From NCBI RefSeq assembly GCF_047496725.1, contig NC_132978.1, forward strand, positions 10,878,501-10,942,500: a DNA stretch of 64,000 nt, written 5' to 3'. Position 1 is the first letter of the stretch. Every line of letters starts with the position of its first letter. Below are positions 12,963 to 25,314 of the stretch, one piece after another. The notes beneath the pieces are model-generated. The model searched no databases. It was not told the DNA's origin and was given only the letters and a program-made list of their open reading frames with translations. The stretch is from Anoplolepis gracilipes (Eukaryota; Arthropoda; Insecta; Hymenoptera; Formicidae). The translations under genes were made by a program, and so were the position numbers.

Positions 12963-13254
12963 GTCGGAAAAAAAGCAACTCGGTTATGCAAAAGTGAGAA
13001 ATTATGCAAAGTACTCGCAGGGTTTGACGCGACTGGTCGCTGAACAAAGGACGCGGGGCAAACTGCGCGGGGTCAGGCCGGGGAACGAAGGAATAAGGAC
13101 GAAAGAGAGGAGGAACGGAACAGACGTCGGGGGTTGTTTTTGCACGGCGGGTTATTCGGCGCGAAACTCTGACGCCACCGTCGTCGCCGGGCGCGGGGTT
13201 GAATTATCGGGCCGCGAAACAGGACTTCCCGGGTCGAAACGCGTTAAATCTTAA
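12963..13254 (+). other. Candidate 3'-terminal exon (acceptor plus 96-codon open frame)
   Basis: A strong acceptor ends at 12,962: a run of CTT repeats after ACTTTAG, closing in TTCTTCAG. From it one frame (entered after 1 nt) runs without a stop to TAA at 13,254. The encoded stretch is Gly/Arg-rich and mixed, without any motif I recognise. The segment is distinctly GC-richer than its flanks. No partner donor or upstream exon could be identified in the AT-rich DNA before it. The pairing of a good acceptor with an open frame is suggestive; chance remains quite possible. Confidence 0.15.
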
Positions 13255-14836
13255 GCTCCCTTAATTCCAGACTTGCGACGCGAAAGCATTTCGTCGGTCC
13301 GGTTCGCAGACCATGGTCGACTATGTAAATTCTTTGGCGAGAATTCTCATGTAAGTGCTGGACGCGTGCAGCTTCCCGCGCAGCTCACCGAGCGAAAGGA
13401 GATTCTGGAAAGATATATATCCGACGTCAGAGGGTAGACTTATATTGAATTTCGCATAAAGTATTATTACGATTTTTATAAAAAAATAAATATGCAACGA
13501 TAATTGCATTGTGATTTAAATGAACAAGCTTTTTCTGCAAAAATATTTTTTACAAAACGTTTTTTTAAACGCGTGTTTTTTTTTTATTATTACCAAATTT
13601 ATTTTTTCTCACATACACACACATATATAATTTTATTTATTTATTTGAAAAAAAAACAGTTTTGAATTTTGATAATTTACAAAATTTTAATTTCTTTTAA
13701 TTAATTTTTTGAACGGTTGCCTTGCGCTTTAAACTATTAATACAAACATCGTTCATATAACTCCATAGGTACGTGATGCATTTCTTTTAAGAATCGTTTT
13801 ACTCGATCGATCATTCAGCAACTTTTCGACCGATTGTGTTTGCAAAGCGAAAAATGTCTTTACTCGAGTGGATATTATTTTGAAACTTCTTAAAGAACTA
13901 GTCTTGCGGAATTAGTGGCAGAGTAAGAACAGCATGTGTAAGAGTTCGCAATCATCGTTCGAATTTAACAAGTTTACTGCTGAGAGTTCAGTTACATAAG
14001 GCGATCCAAAGGCGTTGCCAGTTGCAAAGCGTCCAGTTCGACCATTTGTAATTTTCCGCTCGATGTAGCATAAGCTTGCTGGCATGATTCAGAGTACTTT
14101 TCGTTATTTGCCGAAGCCCGGCAGAAAATATTTCATTTCGTCGTGAAAGAGGAAGGGAATGTCGCGCGAAAACAGTGAAAGAAGACTTCGCGGATAAGAA
14201 ACTTGTAACACTCCACGTAGCGCGTCTTTTATTGAAGCGCAATAAAAAAGTATATTAATTTTTCTATTGCAATAACATATATATAATAAATAAAAGAAAA
14301 TTACTATTGCGCAATCCTTTCCAAGTAAGAAGGAAAATGTAAATATTTTATGATTTATTATGGCAAGAATACAAATATTTCAAAAGCACAAAATTTTAGA
14401 AAATTATTTATTTTTTTTTTTAATTTGCAATATATGTGTTTTGTACGGCGATCACACAGAAGAATATTTTAGGCTTGGCAATTCCATGCATCGGTCGAAA
14501 TATGGCGCACGAAACTCATTTAGATCCGTCGATGTATCACGGGAACCGGTAGCAGCGATCGAGTAGAGAAAAGCGCGGCGGGTGTTTACCATTGAATTTG
14601 CATTGTAAAAGGAAAGCGGTTGCGCGATTTTGCATGAAAACCTCCCATACGATTGCGAGAGTGGGCTTCCAATCGTGCATAATTCAGGCTTCCACCTCCT
14701 CCGTTCGTTCTGAATCTCCGTTCTGCTACCGATTCCTATCGTTTGCGGGAGTAGGAGATAAACTCCGGGCAGTATTTTATTGGCTAGGTGACTTTTTTTT
14801 TAGCCCGCTAGAAGTAATTTATGTTTTGAATATGCT

Positions 14837-14840
<4 letters not shown>
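13255..14840. other. Non-coding stretch
   Basis: AT-rich with short frames on both strands. CCATAG|GTACGTG near 13,763-13,775 resembles a joined acceptor and donor but has a weak pyrimidine tract. No gene is supported. Confidence 0.4.

Positions 14841-14882
<42 letters not shown>
14841..14882. repeat. (CT)n microsatellite
   Basis: About 21 uninterrupted CT units. It encodes the Ser-Leu run inside the frame at 14,592-15,041. Confidence 0.95.
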
Positions 14883-14885
<3 letters not shown>

Positions 14886-15081
14886 TTCTCTCATAAATAT
14901 GAAACAAGTGTCACGAGTGTCGCCGCGAAGATAACGAATTTTACAAACGAGTCCGTCTCTCTTACTACTTTCCTGTTCGCTTGGGTGGCTTCGACATGTC
15001 ACACGAGTGATAGATGCGATCGCGATAAACGCGCCCTGTGATGTCGATCACACCCGTAAAATCCAATTTTAAACTCTTATT

Positions 15082-15550
15082 TCCTATTTTTCTGTCAATC
15101 GGCTGTAAAAGTAGTAGAAAAGATGTGCATGATATTTTGAATTTTATTTTATACTAACAATAAAATTATTTTAACAAGTAAAATAATTATGAAATATCTG
15201 TGTATAATTTATAAGATCTAGTTTAGATGGGATTTTTATATTCAAAACGAATATATGACAAATTATGGCCGTCTCTTTTCTCATTTTTGCATTATTTATT
15301 TGCATTGTTTTTTTCCCTATTTTTCTGTCAATCGACTGTAAAAGTAGTAAAAAAGATGTGCATGATATTTTGAATTTTATTTTATACTAACAATAAAATT
15401 ATTTTAACAAGTAAAATAATTATAGAATGTCTGTGTATAATTTATAAGATCTAGTTTAGATGGGACATTTATATTCAAAACGAATATATGACAAATTATA
15501 GCCTTCTCTTTTCTGATTTTTGCATTTTTCTTTTGAATCACATTGTTTGT
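15082..15550. repeat. Tandem duplication, two ~233-bp units
   Basis: Unit 1 is about 15,082-15,314 and unit 2 about 15,315-15,550. The offset between matching bases is 233. Some 215 aligned bases differ at roughly ten positions by eye, so the duplication is fairly recent. Both units start near CCTATTTTTCTGTCAATC and share an AT-rich body ending in CATTTTTGCATT. No inverted ends or target duplication are visible, so slippage or unequal exchange is the simplest origin. Confidence 0.9.
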
Positions 15551-16749
15551 TTCATTATTTAAATAATGCATACATGTATACATATACTGTTGCACGATTC
15601 TTGTCACTCTGACATAAGTGATGGAAAAGTCGACGCAGACGCTTTGCTTTTATACTTTGGGCAGGACGCACTCAAGTACTCTCCTAGTCAAAGTTTGCGG
15701 TGTCGATCATCACCAAGAGTCACTGCGGTTCTCGATCTTCGTCGCCGATGTGCGATCGATAGCGAAAACGCACGAGATACGTATAATCGGATTAAATAAA
15801 TTGACGGATGGACGGACGCGGGGTGGTCTCTAAATCCCGAGAGTACAGAGTTTCAGTGTGTGATGTGTGCGCTGTAAAATAAATCTGCGTGGCGGATTAA
15901 GGTGTGTGCGCGCGGAACATGGATACGAATGCCTCCTGTCCGTGTGTGTACATGCGTTCTACGCGACTACGGCGGTGTCCCAGCTGACATTAATTCTTGG
16001 TCGGACTGCGTGTACTGGAATCGTCGCCCCGCGGTGGTTTATTACCAGTAATCATATTTGTTATACGAAGTGCAATTGCATTCAAGCTCGTCAATATATA
16101 CGGGTAATCTCGAACCGATCCGTCGCGCGCACCGTCCTCATCCGTTCCTATTTAAGAATTTTTCCGCACGTTTGATCGCGACACGCGCCTACGTAATTTA
16201 ACCGCGAGATAATCTAAATAAATAACAATATTTTAGAACAATGATTCTCGTACGTTTATTATATAATATTTTATATATTTATAATCTCTTTTTAATGGAC
16301 ACTTTTCTTTACATTAACGGTAATACTTTTAATAGTACATTTCAATTATTTCATGGAGAAATTTCAAACGTCGTCAACTATCGCTTATATAGTCCCTTAG
16401 ACGTAATGAGTTACATTGGCATAAATCAGCTGGAACGTTCCTTTAATGCAATCTTAATGGAATTAACCGTGGCTTTGTTATAGTTTCACAGTGCCGTGCG
16501 TCGTAAGCTCGCTTAATTGTATGAAATATAGACGAGAAGGAATTATGTGTGCACAGCTTAACGATAAATAATTATTCACGCATCGTTAAGTTAATTCAAT
16601 CGCGCCCATCGAAATTACACAAATACTTATTTGTCTCTTAGTTCTCAATTATCATTTTGCGATAATTATCTTTATAATTCTGCATCATTTAACAATTGAG
16701 AATTTTTTTCTTTAAATATTAACATGTTTTATAAAAATTAATACCATTA
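15551..16749. other. Non-coding, mixed composition
   Basis: At 15,600-16,180 the DNA is moderately GC-rich and carries overlapping + frames of 70-100 codons without recognisable motifs. AT-rich afterwards. Confidence 0.4.
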
Positions 16750-17070
16750 CACACGGTAAAAAATATTTTGTATTTTTCTTGAAATTTTCTTGGGTAGAAA
16801 TTTTTGTGTTAAATTTTTAACATACTCCTATGTTAATATAACATACTATCGTTGTGTTATTTAAACTTTTCTGCATTGAGTTAATATTCACCGTTTCTAA
16901 GACTTAAAACAATACAATTAACAAGTAAATCTTACACTAATTCATACTTTTGTGTTAATTTTTTACATATTATTTGTGTTATTTGTTTACATATTTGCCT
17001 TCTGTTAAATTAACATTAAAATTAGAGTGGATAAATTGGGACACGAGAAATGTGTTAAATTTAACACAAA
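16750..17070. repeat. AT-rich repeat region built on TGTGTTAA motifs
   Basis: TGTGTTA-type motifs recur in both orientations at least five times (for example near 16,806, 16,854, 16,952, 16,975 and 17,051). The block closes with the perfect 18-bp palindrome TGTGTTAAATTTAACACA at 17,051-17,068. It opens with ACACGGTAAAAAATATT and has an inverse CACCGT motif internally near 16,890. This looks like a decayed DNA transposon, but exact ends and target duplication could not be fixed. Confidence 0.45.
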
Positions 17071-20000
17071 ATTTTTTATGCATATATTTTTAATCCGCTG
17101 TTTACAGTTAGCATTTCATAGTAATCGTCTGAATCGCACTTTACTCGCGCGGATATCTTCAACGAAATTCTGCAGGACCAGCAGATATTCGATTATCTTA
17201 ATTCATCGGCAAGCGACATGGCGTTGGCGGACCGGTGTTGTCAGCGAACCGGCGTAATTTCCGTATAATAAGCTCGTGTAATGGCAGGGGTGAACCCCCG
17301 CTAGCCCGTTGCGTTTTCATTACCTCATAAAACATCACTCGACCCTCAACGTGAACACGAAGCGCTCAGGTGTCGGCACGTGTATCCACTTTTCCGCGTC
17401 GTATAAAAGCGCTTACATCTTAGGATTTAGAACACCGTTCGAAGGGTCGAATTATACAGAGCGAACAAAATGCTTAGAGAGCTTCTTTCTGGGATTGCTG
17501 CGACAGGTTTGGAAAAGCGGGAGAAAATCGGAAAAAAAGTCAGAGAAATTGAAAACATAAGCTCGTAATTGAATCGCAAAAAAGAATTTTATTTTTCAGA
17601 TATTATTACAAAATTGTTACTCATTTAATTTTTGCGGATATTATTACATTTATGTTTTTTTGTAAATATTCGACATGAAAAATATTGGAAATTGTGGAAC
17701 TTGTGAAATGGCAAAAAAACACAATTTTTTTTGGAGTATCGAGAGTTTTTTGCAAGTACAAGAAAATTAAATAACGGAGAGAATGTTGGTTTAAACTAGC
17801 CTTTAGGGGCGGATTGGGTGCGCAACCGCAAAACATCGATCTCCGTTCAAAGTCGTTATCGCGATCGTGAAAAATATTCCATAAAACACGAATGCCCGAC
17901 GGTTAAACGCGCGCGACAGCAAATGAAAAATATCTAACCAGGTGCGGTAAATGTTTCGCTCGTTTTATACCGCGTACACCGCCGCGACGCGTGAAAACGC
18001 TTCATACAGTTTACATAGAGAGTCCTTCATATCTCTTCTACTAATATCATGGGTATTTGCGAAGAAATGCTTATATAAACTATTCTCTATTTAGAAATGA
18101 GTCACAGTTCCGCGATTTTTCATGCTATGAAATCGATTTATCACAAGCGCGTTGAAATTCACAGGAAACTTTTAATCTGTATTTTTCGCAACTCGATAAA
18201 AACTCGAGTTTTACACAAAATTGTTTATATATTATCTTATTTAATGTTATTGAAATAATTTAATTTTTCTGAAATTAATATTTTATTGTAGTATATATTT
18301 ACTTTTCTCATATCGATTACAAAGCTTTTATCGTAATCAATACTAATTTATATTATAAATGAATAAAATAAAATTAATTATATAATTATATTTAATTAGT
18401 TTTAATGAATTATTGCGTAAGGTTATATGATTACAGAAAGAGATAAGTATAGATTTGGTATTAGTTTCATGCATCTATTTCTTGTATCTTCGTTACTCTT
18501 TTTCGACACACAATACGAACAAACGGAATTTCGCGAAGATAAAGCGCGAGGATAAAGATAAGAATAGTCCGTATTTTCTCGCTATACAATGAAAGTACTG
18601 CTTGGCGATAGGTAGAAGAGATTAAGTGCCATTAATACGACCCTCTAAAGTACGCGCGAAGGGTCCTGTATTGCCACGCTACGTAAAATCTTCTAATCTG
18701 TTACCGACGTCTGACCGCTCGTATTTTTTCGTAGAAGCAGCTACACAAGGATCTACAAACACCGTAAATCCGTGTCCTCTGTTAGCTTCTCAGCTCCTTC
18801 GCGTTTCTGTATTGCCAATCCGAAGAAAAATAGTGGAATCTTTTCTTCCTGGTCGCAAATTTTTGAAATATTTCTCTCTCATCCGTTTCTGTCTGACAAT
18901 CCATTCATGCATTTTCGCGAATGATATTTTATATTTGCGACAACTAACCGTCACAGGACCTTCTCGTATTTGCTTCACGAGATTGTTCGTTAAATTAAAT
19001 TGACGACAAGATTTACTTTATCGCGTCTCCGTGTAATATACACACGTCGCATGTATATATAAGATATATGTAAATAGCATATTTAAAATTTGATCACGTA
19101 TCGCAATTATATTCGCACCTCGGAGAGATAAGTGTTTAGTCTCTTAATTGTCGCGAAACTGAGAACTTTCACACGCTGGTAAACCATATACTCGACGTAA
19201 TATTGCGACAAACTTTCTTGGAATATGTACTAAAATTATTCCATGTAAATTACATATATCGTAAGTCGTGTAACGGATCGTAATGAGATCCCTGGCATTT
19301 CTCATACATGGAGAATTGTGAAGTTTTGATGCAGTCAATTTATTGAAGGACGCGAACATTTATTGAATATTGGAATATTAAAGCAGCTAGTAAAATACGG
19401 TTAATTGAAAGCTTTTTAATATGCGGATAAAGTACAAAGAGCTGTTTGTGATTTTAATCGATATTTAAAAATGAATATTGCGAACAAAAGAGTATGGCAT
19501 TGAAGGTATAATGCGGCATTACGATATACATATGTATGTATTTTCCACATTTCCAATTTTGTCTCTTCCTTTGGGACGAAAAATGTGCTTTATCTTAGCC
19601 GTTTGCCAATGTAATTCGTACGATGTAATTACCAAGCGAAGCTCGAAACGAGTATCGGAGGTTTTACATCGGCGAAACATCGCCGCTTAGCTCGGAGCGA
19701 TTTTCATTTCGTGTTAATCACTTCGCAGCGCCGCTCTTTACTTTGGTGGGCCCGTTTTTCACGGAAATCGATAAATGCCAGTTGTGGAACGGTGAGCAGT
19801 TCCGTTTAGCGAGCCAGTGAATATAACAGTAGGATATGAGTGGCTGTAATATGAAACACGATTTGTTTCGATAAAAAATGCACATCGTAATTTGCCTTTT
19901 GATTTTTACGTACTTAATTGAAACATGATATCACTTTTAAATATTTTTATTTACATAAAAACACATTTCAAAAAGATCTCAATCTTTATCACACATTTCT

Positions 20001-20696
20001 TTATATGATTTTATAGTGTAAATAAAAAAAAATATAATTATGTAGAAAATGTGATAAGGAATTAATTACATTATGAATAATCAAAATTGACGTTAAAAAG
20101 GAATAAAAATTAATTTAAACATTCTGAAATTATTTTTGAAAGAGACACTTTTGTCTGTTATTGCGGATTAAAGGAATCAAAAATATATAAATGTAAGAGT
20201 GAGATGTTACTGAATGAGAAAGCAGCGGAATAAATCGAATGACAGTCTAATGGAATTTTATTTGTCTTTGCTTTTGTTTTTCCTGTTTATCATTCAAAGT
20301 GCCTGTTTATTCAATTTTTTTCTCTCTAATTTTATTACGACTCGCACAAAATTAGCGATCTTTTTAATTTAAATTTCACACATTGACAAATCTATACATA
20401 TAAATCTGTAATTTATTTTACAATGACAAATAATATTTCACTGGAGAAATATTTTGTGGCAGACAATTTGAAGGATGATATTTGATGTATCCTACTTCTG
20501 AAAGCTGCTCGTTACTCAGATGTTACAAGAAACATTTCTCTCCCTTGTTCATTCATGCAAATAAATTATATCGACACGTAATAGTCGTCGCGTCGCAGTC
20601 GAAGAGCAATCGTTTCAATTGCACCGCTTGACTGGTTTCTCGAGTACATTTCGCGCGCAGGTTTTAGCAATAATTGTCCTCTTCCCTTTCCGTAGA
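17071..20696. other. Non-coding stretch
   Basis: AT-rich and mixed blocks alternate. The 125-codon + frame at 18,626-19,003 has no recognisable motif. Nothing else was seen. Confidence 0.4.
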
Positions 20697-20827
20697 CATG
20701 TCCGAAAATGTCCGTCGTCGACTCGCTTGAATAGACGCGGTCGCCTGGATCGATCCCTTATCCGGCTCTCGATGGGTCGGGGCGATTAATTGATCAAGCG
20801 ACGGGACGGCAAGGTCGTTTGCCGGAG

Positions 20828-21304
20828 ATGTTGTTAGGATCTCCTCCAGGATCAGGGGGATTCACCTTCGCCGTATCGGCTTGCCTCCGAATCCCATCGC
20901 TTCAATACGCGCGGCAATTCCTCTCCGTTGACGGAACGCGAGAGACGACGGCAGCGGATTGTCGTATAACTGGCGTTGTCGTAACTTCCAGCAAATTGAC
21001 ACGACGCGACACGAGACACGATGCGACCGGTCCAATAAGCAACACAGGAATATCGGACTGGAGGTAGGCATTCTTGTGTGCCGGACAGATTGTGCTGATA
21101 ACATGTTATTGGGAAAGGGCTGACATCCGTGCTATCTCCGGTTAGATGGAAACAGCTTGCAAGAAACGATCGTTTATGCGCTTTCGATATATAAATTGTC
21201 CCAGATTTCTTTACCTTTTCTTTTGCAGATCTTTTTTTTATGTGATTGAAATTGGAGATTACTTTTTCTTTATAAAGATCAAATTAAATTTGGAAAATTT
21301 TTGA
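20828..21304 (+). CDS. Candidate two-exon gene of unknown function
   Basis: A frame open from 20,735 has its first ATG at 20,828 (MLLGSPPGSGGFTFAVSACL, loosely signal-like). It reads to 21,063, where TGGAG|GTAGGC is a usable donor. Without splicing the frame stops at once (AGG TAG). A very strong acceptor ending TTACCTTTTCTTTTGCAG lies at 21,211-21,228. Joining across this 165-nt GT-AG intron keeps the frame open for 25 more codons, to TGA at 21,302-21,304, giving 103 residues. A second good acceptor (CTTCCCTTTCCGTAG) ends at 20,696 and could begin a 5' untranslated exon piece. A piggyBac-like MITE begins 36 bp after the stop and supplies an AATAAA at 21,479. The predicted protein matches no family I know; Thr/Ser/Arg-rich centre. 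The splice logic is seen; that it is a gene is inference. Confidence 0.22.
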
Positions 21305-21339
21305 ATCGTAAGCAAAAAAATTTGCAAAATTTTGGTGAC

Positions 21340-21621
21340 TTAACCCTTATTCCGTATTGTTATTTTTGGCACCTTCTAAATATACAAGGTGGGTCAGCGT
21401 ATTTTCGATAAGTTTATTAATATGTAAAAGTGTTTTAAAAAATCTAAAAAAATGTATATACCTTCCTCGAACATTCTAAATAAAGTAATAAAGACTAAAA
21501 TAATAAATTTGAAAAATAATTTACTTAAATATATTATTTTATGATTATTTGTTTTCGAGAAATTGACGTTGTTAGAAAAATCACAGACAAAAATGATCCA
21601 TCAGTACGGAATAAGGGTTAA
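21340..21621. mobile_element. piggyBac-like MITE, copy 1 (intact ends)
   Basis: The element is bounded by TTAA at 21,340-21,343 and 21,618-21,621. Inside these, CCCTTATTCCGTA at the left is matched exactly by its reverse complement TACGGAATAAGGG at the right: 17 bp of perfect symmetry including TTAA. TTAA target duplication with CCC-starting ends is the hallmark of the piggyBac superfamily. The ~274-bp body is AT-rich and has no coding capacity, so it must be mobilised in trans. It contains an AATAAA at 21,479-21,484. A second copy lies at 32,613-32,887 in the same orientation. Confidence 0.9.
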
Positions 21622-22290
21622 TAATGTTTATTGGATTTTTCATTAATTTTTAATTAATTGTACGATCCGTTGGACCCGCTAGAGATAATTTTCATATTTT
21701 TCCAATCGGTTTTCAATAATTTCTTTTTTTTTTTTAATCGAATATTTTCAAACAGTAGAGATATACATAGCGAAATCTATTCGCCTGTTATTACTGTTGC
21801 AATCATAAAATGTGAACGTTTATAGAAGAACGATGATTTGTTTCGTTAAACAGTAAGAAGATAGTATCGAAGAGTAGAATTTGTTTTTTTTCCATTTGAA
21901 TTTTAAAATCCACACGACTTAAAAACACAAGAAACGTTTTCACAAAGAAACGACGCTGTGAGTTTTTATTCCTTCATCCTTCGATCCATAGTATGTCTTA
22001 CGGTGTTCGAGTAATTCAGAGGGTCGTGGTCTCGCAGTGCGATAAAAATAATGTTCTGCTCGTTGTAAACAGCGCGTAAATGAAAAAGATACGAGATGGC
22101 AGTTAGATATAGTTAGAGGAATCTCTTATTTTGTTATCTCGCTCTCAGCCTCTCGGCTTTCTCTCTACGCAAGGGCTCATAAACTCATAAACTTTTCTCG
22201 TGGACCCCCTACACTTCATGTCACTTCTCGGCTTTTCTTCTCTTTCTCTCCTCATCTTTCACTTTGTCGCTTCGTCTCTGTTACACTCTG
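21622..22290. other. Non-coding stretch
   Basis: AT-rich, then pyrimidine-rich around 22,140-22,290. No gene supported. Confidence 0.45.
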
Positions 22291-22309
22291 TTTTTTTTTT
22301 TTTTTTTTT
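22291..22309. repeat. Poly(T) tract, 19 nt
   Basis: Uninterrupted T19 inside a pyrimidine-rich stretch. It encodes the Phe run of the frame at 22,200-22,400. Confidence 0.8.
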
Positions 22310-22440
22310 CTTTGTCAGTTACTTTTGCATTTTCAGACCACAAATTCATCACTGTAAGTCAGTCTCGTGTGCGATAAACGAAAACATAAAGAACATTTAA
22401 AAAATTATTTTTCACCAGCTCTCAAGAATCCAAGAAAGAA

Positions 22441-22512
22441 AGGATAGATAGATAAATAATAAGTAGATATTTCGATAGATGGATAAATATATAGATAAAG
22501 GGAAGAGGGAGA

Positions 22513-22550
<38 letters not shown>
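22441..22550. repeat. Degenerate GATA repeats followed by (GA)n
   Basis: Degenerate GATA/GATAAATA repeats occupy about 22,444-22,499. A purine tract then becomes uninterrupted (GA)n at 22,519-22,550. Confidence 0.85.
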
Positions 22551-22553
<3 letters not shown>

Positions 22554-24792
22554 TCGTGATCTTGTTAAATTAGAAATATCAATTTTTCTATTAAAAAAAT
22601 TAAATTTCTACTAAAAATCAACGAAAAAATATTATCATAGAATCAACCATGCACCGTTCTTTAATTTTATGAAGTTAATAATGTTTATACATTGTCATCT
22701 TATGTATCAAAAGTATAATGGAAGAATAATATGAAGAGTCAATTAAAATATTTTACTTTGAAATTTCTCCATATATACGCACGTGTAATTTTATTATTCT
22801 TTCTCTTCTTGTCAGTAAAAGAATTAATTGAACTGTAGCTAATAAAAATCGGAATTTTTCACCGATTGATGGTTTCGATTATATTTTCATTCTAAATAGA
22901 TACATTTATTTAATAGTTTTTCTTTCAGGTGTTTTATTTCCATACACTTTGTTTAATCTGTATTTACAGTTTAGCTTATTAAACAAGAATATATTACATT
23001 TATTTTTTCACTATACAGTTCTAATCTATAAGAATTGTTATCCAACGAGAGTATAGCGTTACTATAATTGGTTCCATTGTTGTTTAACCATGACATTGAT
23101 ATTTCGGGGTCGTTTTTGTTCTTGTTGCTCTCGTGCAATAACACGGCAAAATGATCAGTTTTCGTTATTTCATCAATGCAAAAGTGATGTTTGTGAAATA
23201 TGCTATCGGACCAATGATTGTTAAATCGATCGATCGCGTTTAGCGTAGAAAAATCCAGAAATTGCCGAATGGTAGTTTGTTAATTTGGAATACTGTTTGA
23301 CGTGGAACACGAGGAGAGAATGAAACTGAGCCAGTACTAATCACGTCAGCGATAATGAAAAAGTTAATTGGGCCACGCGAAATGTCCGGTTGGCGTCGCG
23401 TTCGACAGTCGCTTCGCTAATCTAAGCCGCGAACCGATCGCGAAATACTTTGTGTATGTGTATGTAGGTTGGGATATAGTAGATTGATGCGGAAAGTTTA
23501 CTTTCTCTCCGGCGAGCTGGATATGAATATTGATGGTCGTGCAAAATGTGCGTTCCCGGATCGCTATTATATTATGAACGCTAATGGATCACGATATCGA
23601 ATATTTGTAACATGATCTCGGCGATACATCTCGCATTAATCGAGCTATCTCGTAAAGTAAATAGTAAACCGAAGTAGCTATTTATATACTTGTTGTATCA
23701 GGCTTGCGGCAAATAAATCGTCAAAAGATCTCCAATTTTCGCGATGAGTTAATTAATTTAACTGTGAAACTCGAACGGGATTAAGTAAAAAATGAACAGG
23801 TAGGAGTATAAAATTTTACGATGGGATTCTAAAAGATATATAATTGAGTTCTTCGCAATGAATTACGCATGCGATGAAGGATTTAACTTTTGAATTTCTC
23901 ATTTATATATTTATGAACGTTAATTAAATATCGATCGCCGTTATCGTGTCAAATTAAATGACTTCTTTTACAGCTTTTGCAATTATTACGGGAAAATTTA
24001 TCGAAATTCAAAAAATTGTAATTTGCGTGTGTGTAAAACATTTTTGCAAAAGTTAAATTAAAAGAGTTAATGTCATCTACAAATTAAAAGCGTTAATTTT
24101 ACATGGTCGGCAATTATCCAGAGAGAAATGGTCAGCCAGGCCATTCTGGCTTGCGTTTGCTGGAATGTGTGTACTTTTTCTTCGAGATTAACGCGTCTGG
24201 TTTTTGGCACTGCCAAGTCGTATTCTCTTGTACGCAGTAGCATGCTCTACATTTTAGAGGGTTACAGGGGCTCGTTGAATGGTACAAGGTACCTCTCTGC
24301 TCATGTCCAACAAAGTTATCTCGACTAGCTCGTGTAACAAATCCGCGTTTCGACTGTTCGCGCCTACACATACTTATCCATTTACGCACTTGTATCTACA
24401 CACGTATGTAATACATACAGCCGCACATAAACACAATTGCGACTGCTTCAAATGCGCATCACTCGGATTTCAATTGTTTTAGTGTCGATTGCATTCCTGA
24501 TGCCTAGGGCGTTACAGAAGTACTGAAGGAATTTGCAAACAGAACTGTCGTAGCTGGCTGAATTATACATGAGGGTGATAATTGTGAAATGCTATACTTA
24601 TATATTATAAAACATATTTTAATATATATTTATCAAAGAAGGATATGAGAAATATAAATTTCAAATATATTCCCTTTTTGCGAGCGCGTAAAAATTTAAT
24701 AAATTACTTAAATTTATTATTTATAGTGAAATAAACATATGCACTACATATTAAAGGATATGAAAATTACAAAAGTTACAGCTCGGATGACT
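22551..24792. other. Non-coding stretch
   Basis: AT-rich DNA with a mixed block at 23,320-23,660. TTTTTCTTTCAG at 22,917-22,928 is a good acceptor-like string, but the following frame closes quickly. No gene supported. Confidence 0.4.
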
Positions 24793-25314
24793 TAAGGTAA
24801 CTGTCCCAATTGTAAGTTATGTCCTAATAGTAAGTCATTTTTCATTTATTTTATTAAATAATTAATTATTTAACATATTTATTATAATTAATTATTAAAC
24901 ATATTTAAAAAGAAACATTATCACGCCATAAGTAAAATATCATCATTTTTAACTTAATTATAATATTGCAAAAATTTAAAAAAAGAATTTTTAACTGGCG
25001 ATATTTTTGTTTAATCTACAGCGTAAATGTCAATCATAGAAGACTACATATTTCGTAAATGAAGTAAGTTTATATTTCTCTGCAAAACAAGAGGTTGTTT
25101 CGTATTGCAATTGGGACAAAAGAATTATAAGTGACTTAAAGCTTAAATAATTATTTTATATATAAATAAAAACCTTTTATAAATATGATAGCTAATAGTT
25201 CAGAGAATTATCGTGTAAAATATATATTTGACTTATTATACTCCTTTTTTTAAACATTAAAAGAAAATCGTAGTCAACAACTTTAAATGATTTATAACTA
25301 GGACAGCTACCTTA
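24793..25314. mobile_element. TA-flanked inverted-repeat element (Tc1/mariner-like MITE)
   Basis: Left end TAAGGTAACTGTCC (from 24,793) matches the reverse complement of right end GGACAGCTACCTTA (to 25,314) with a single difference, and a TA stands at each extreme. Subterminal sequence also repeats inversely: CCCAATTGTAAGTTAT near 24,805 has an inverted relative around 25,108-25,140, with a shared TAAGTCA motif. About 522 bp, AT-rich, without coding capacity. TA target and short inverted ends suit the Tc1/mariner group; the family is inference. Confidence 0.7.

Noticed and set aside
22909..22935. TTTTTCTTTCAG followed by GTGTTT as a recursive splice site
   Set aside because: The acceptor is good, but GTGTTT is a poor donor.
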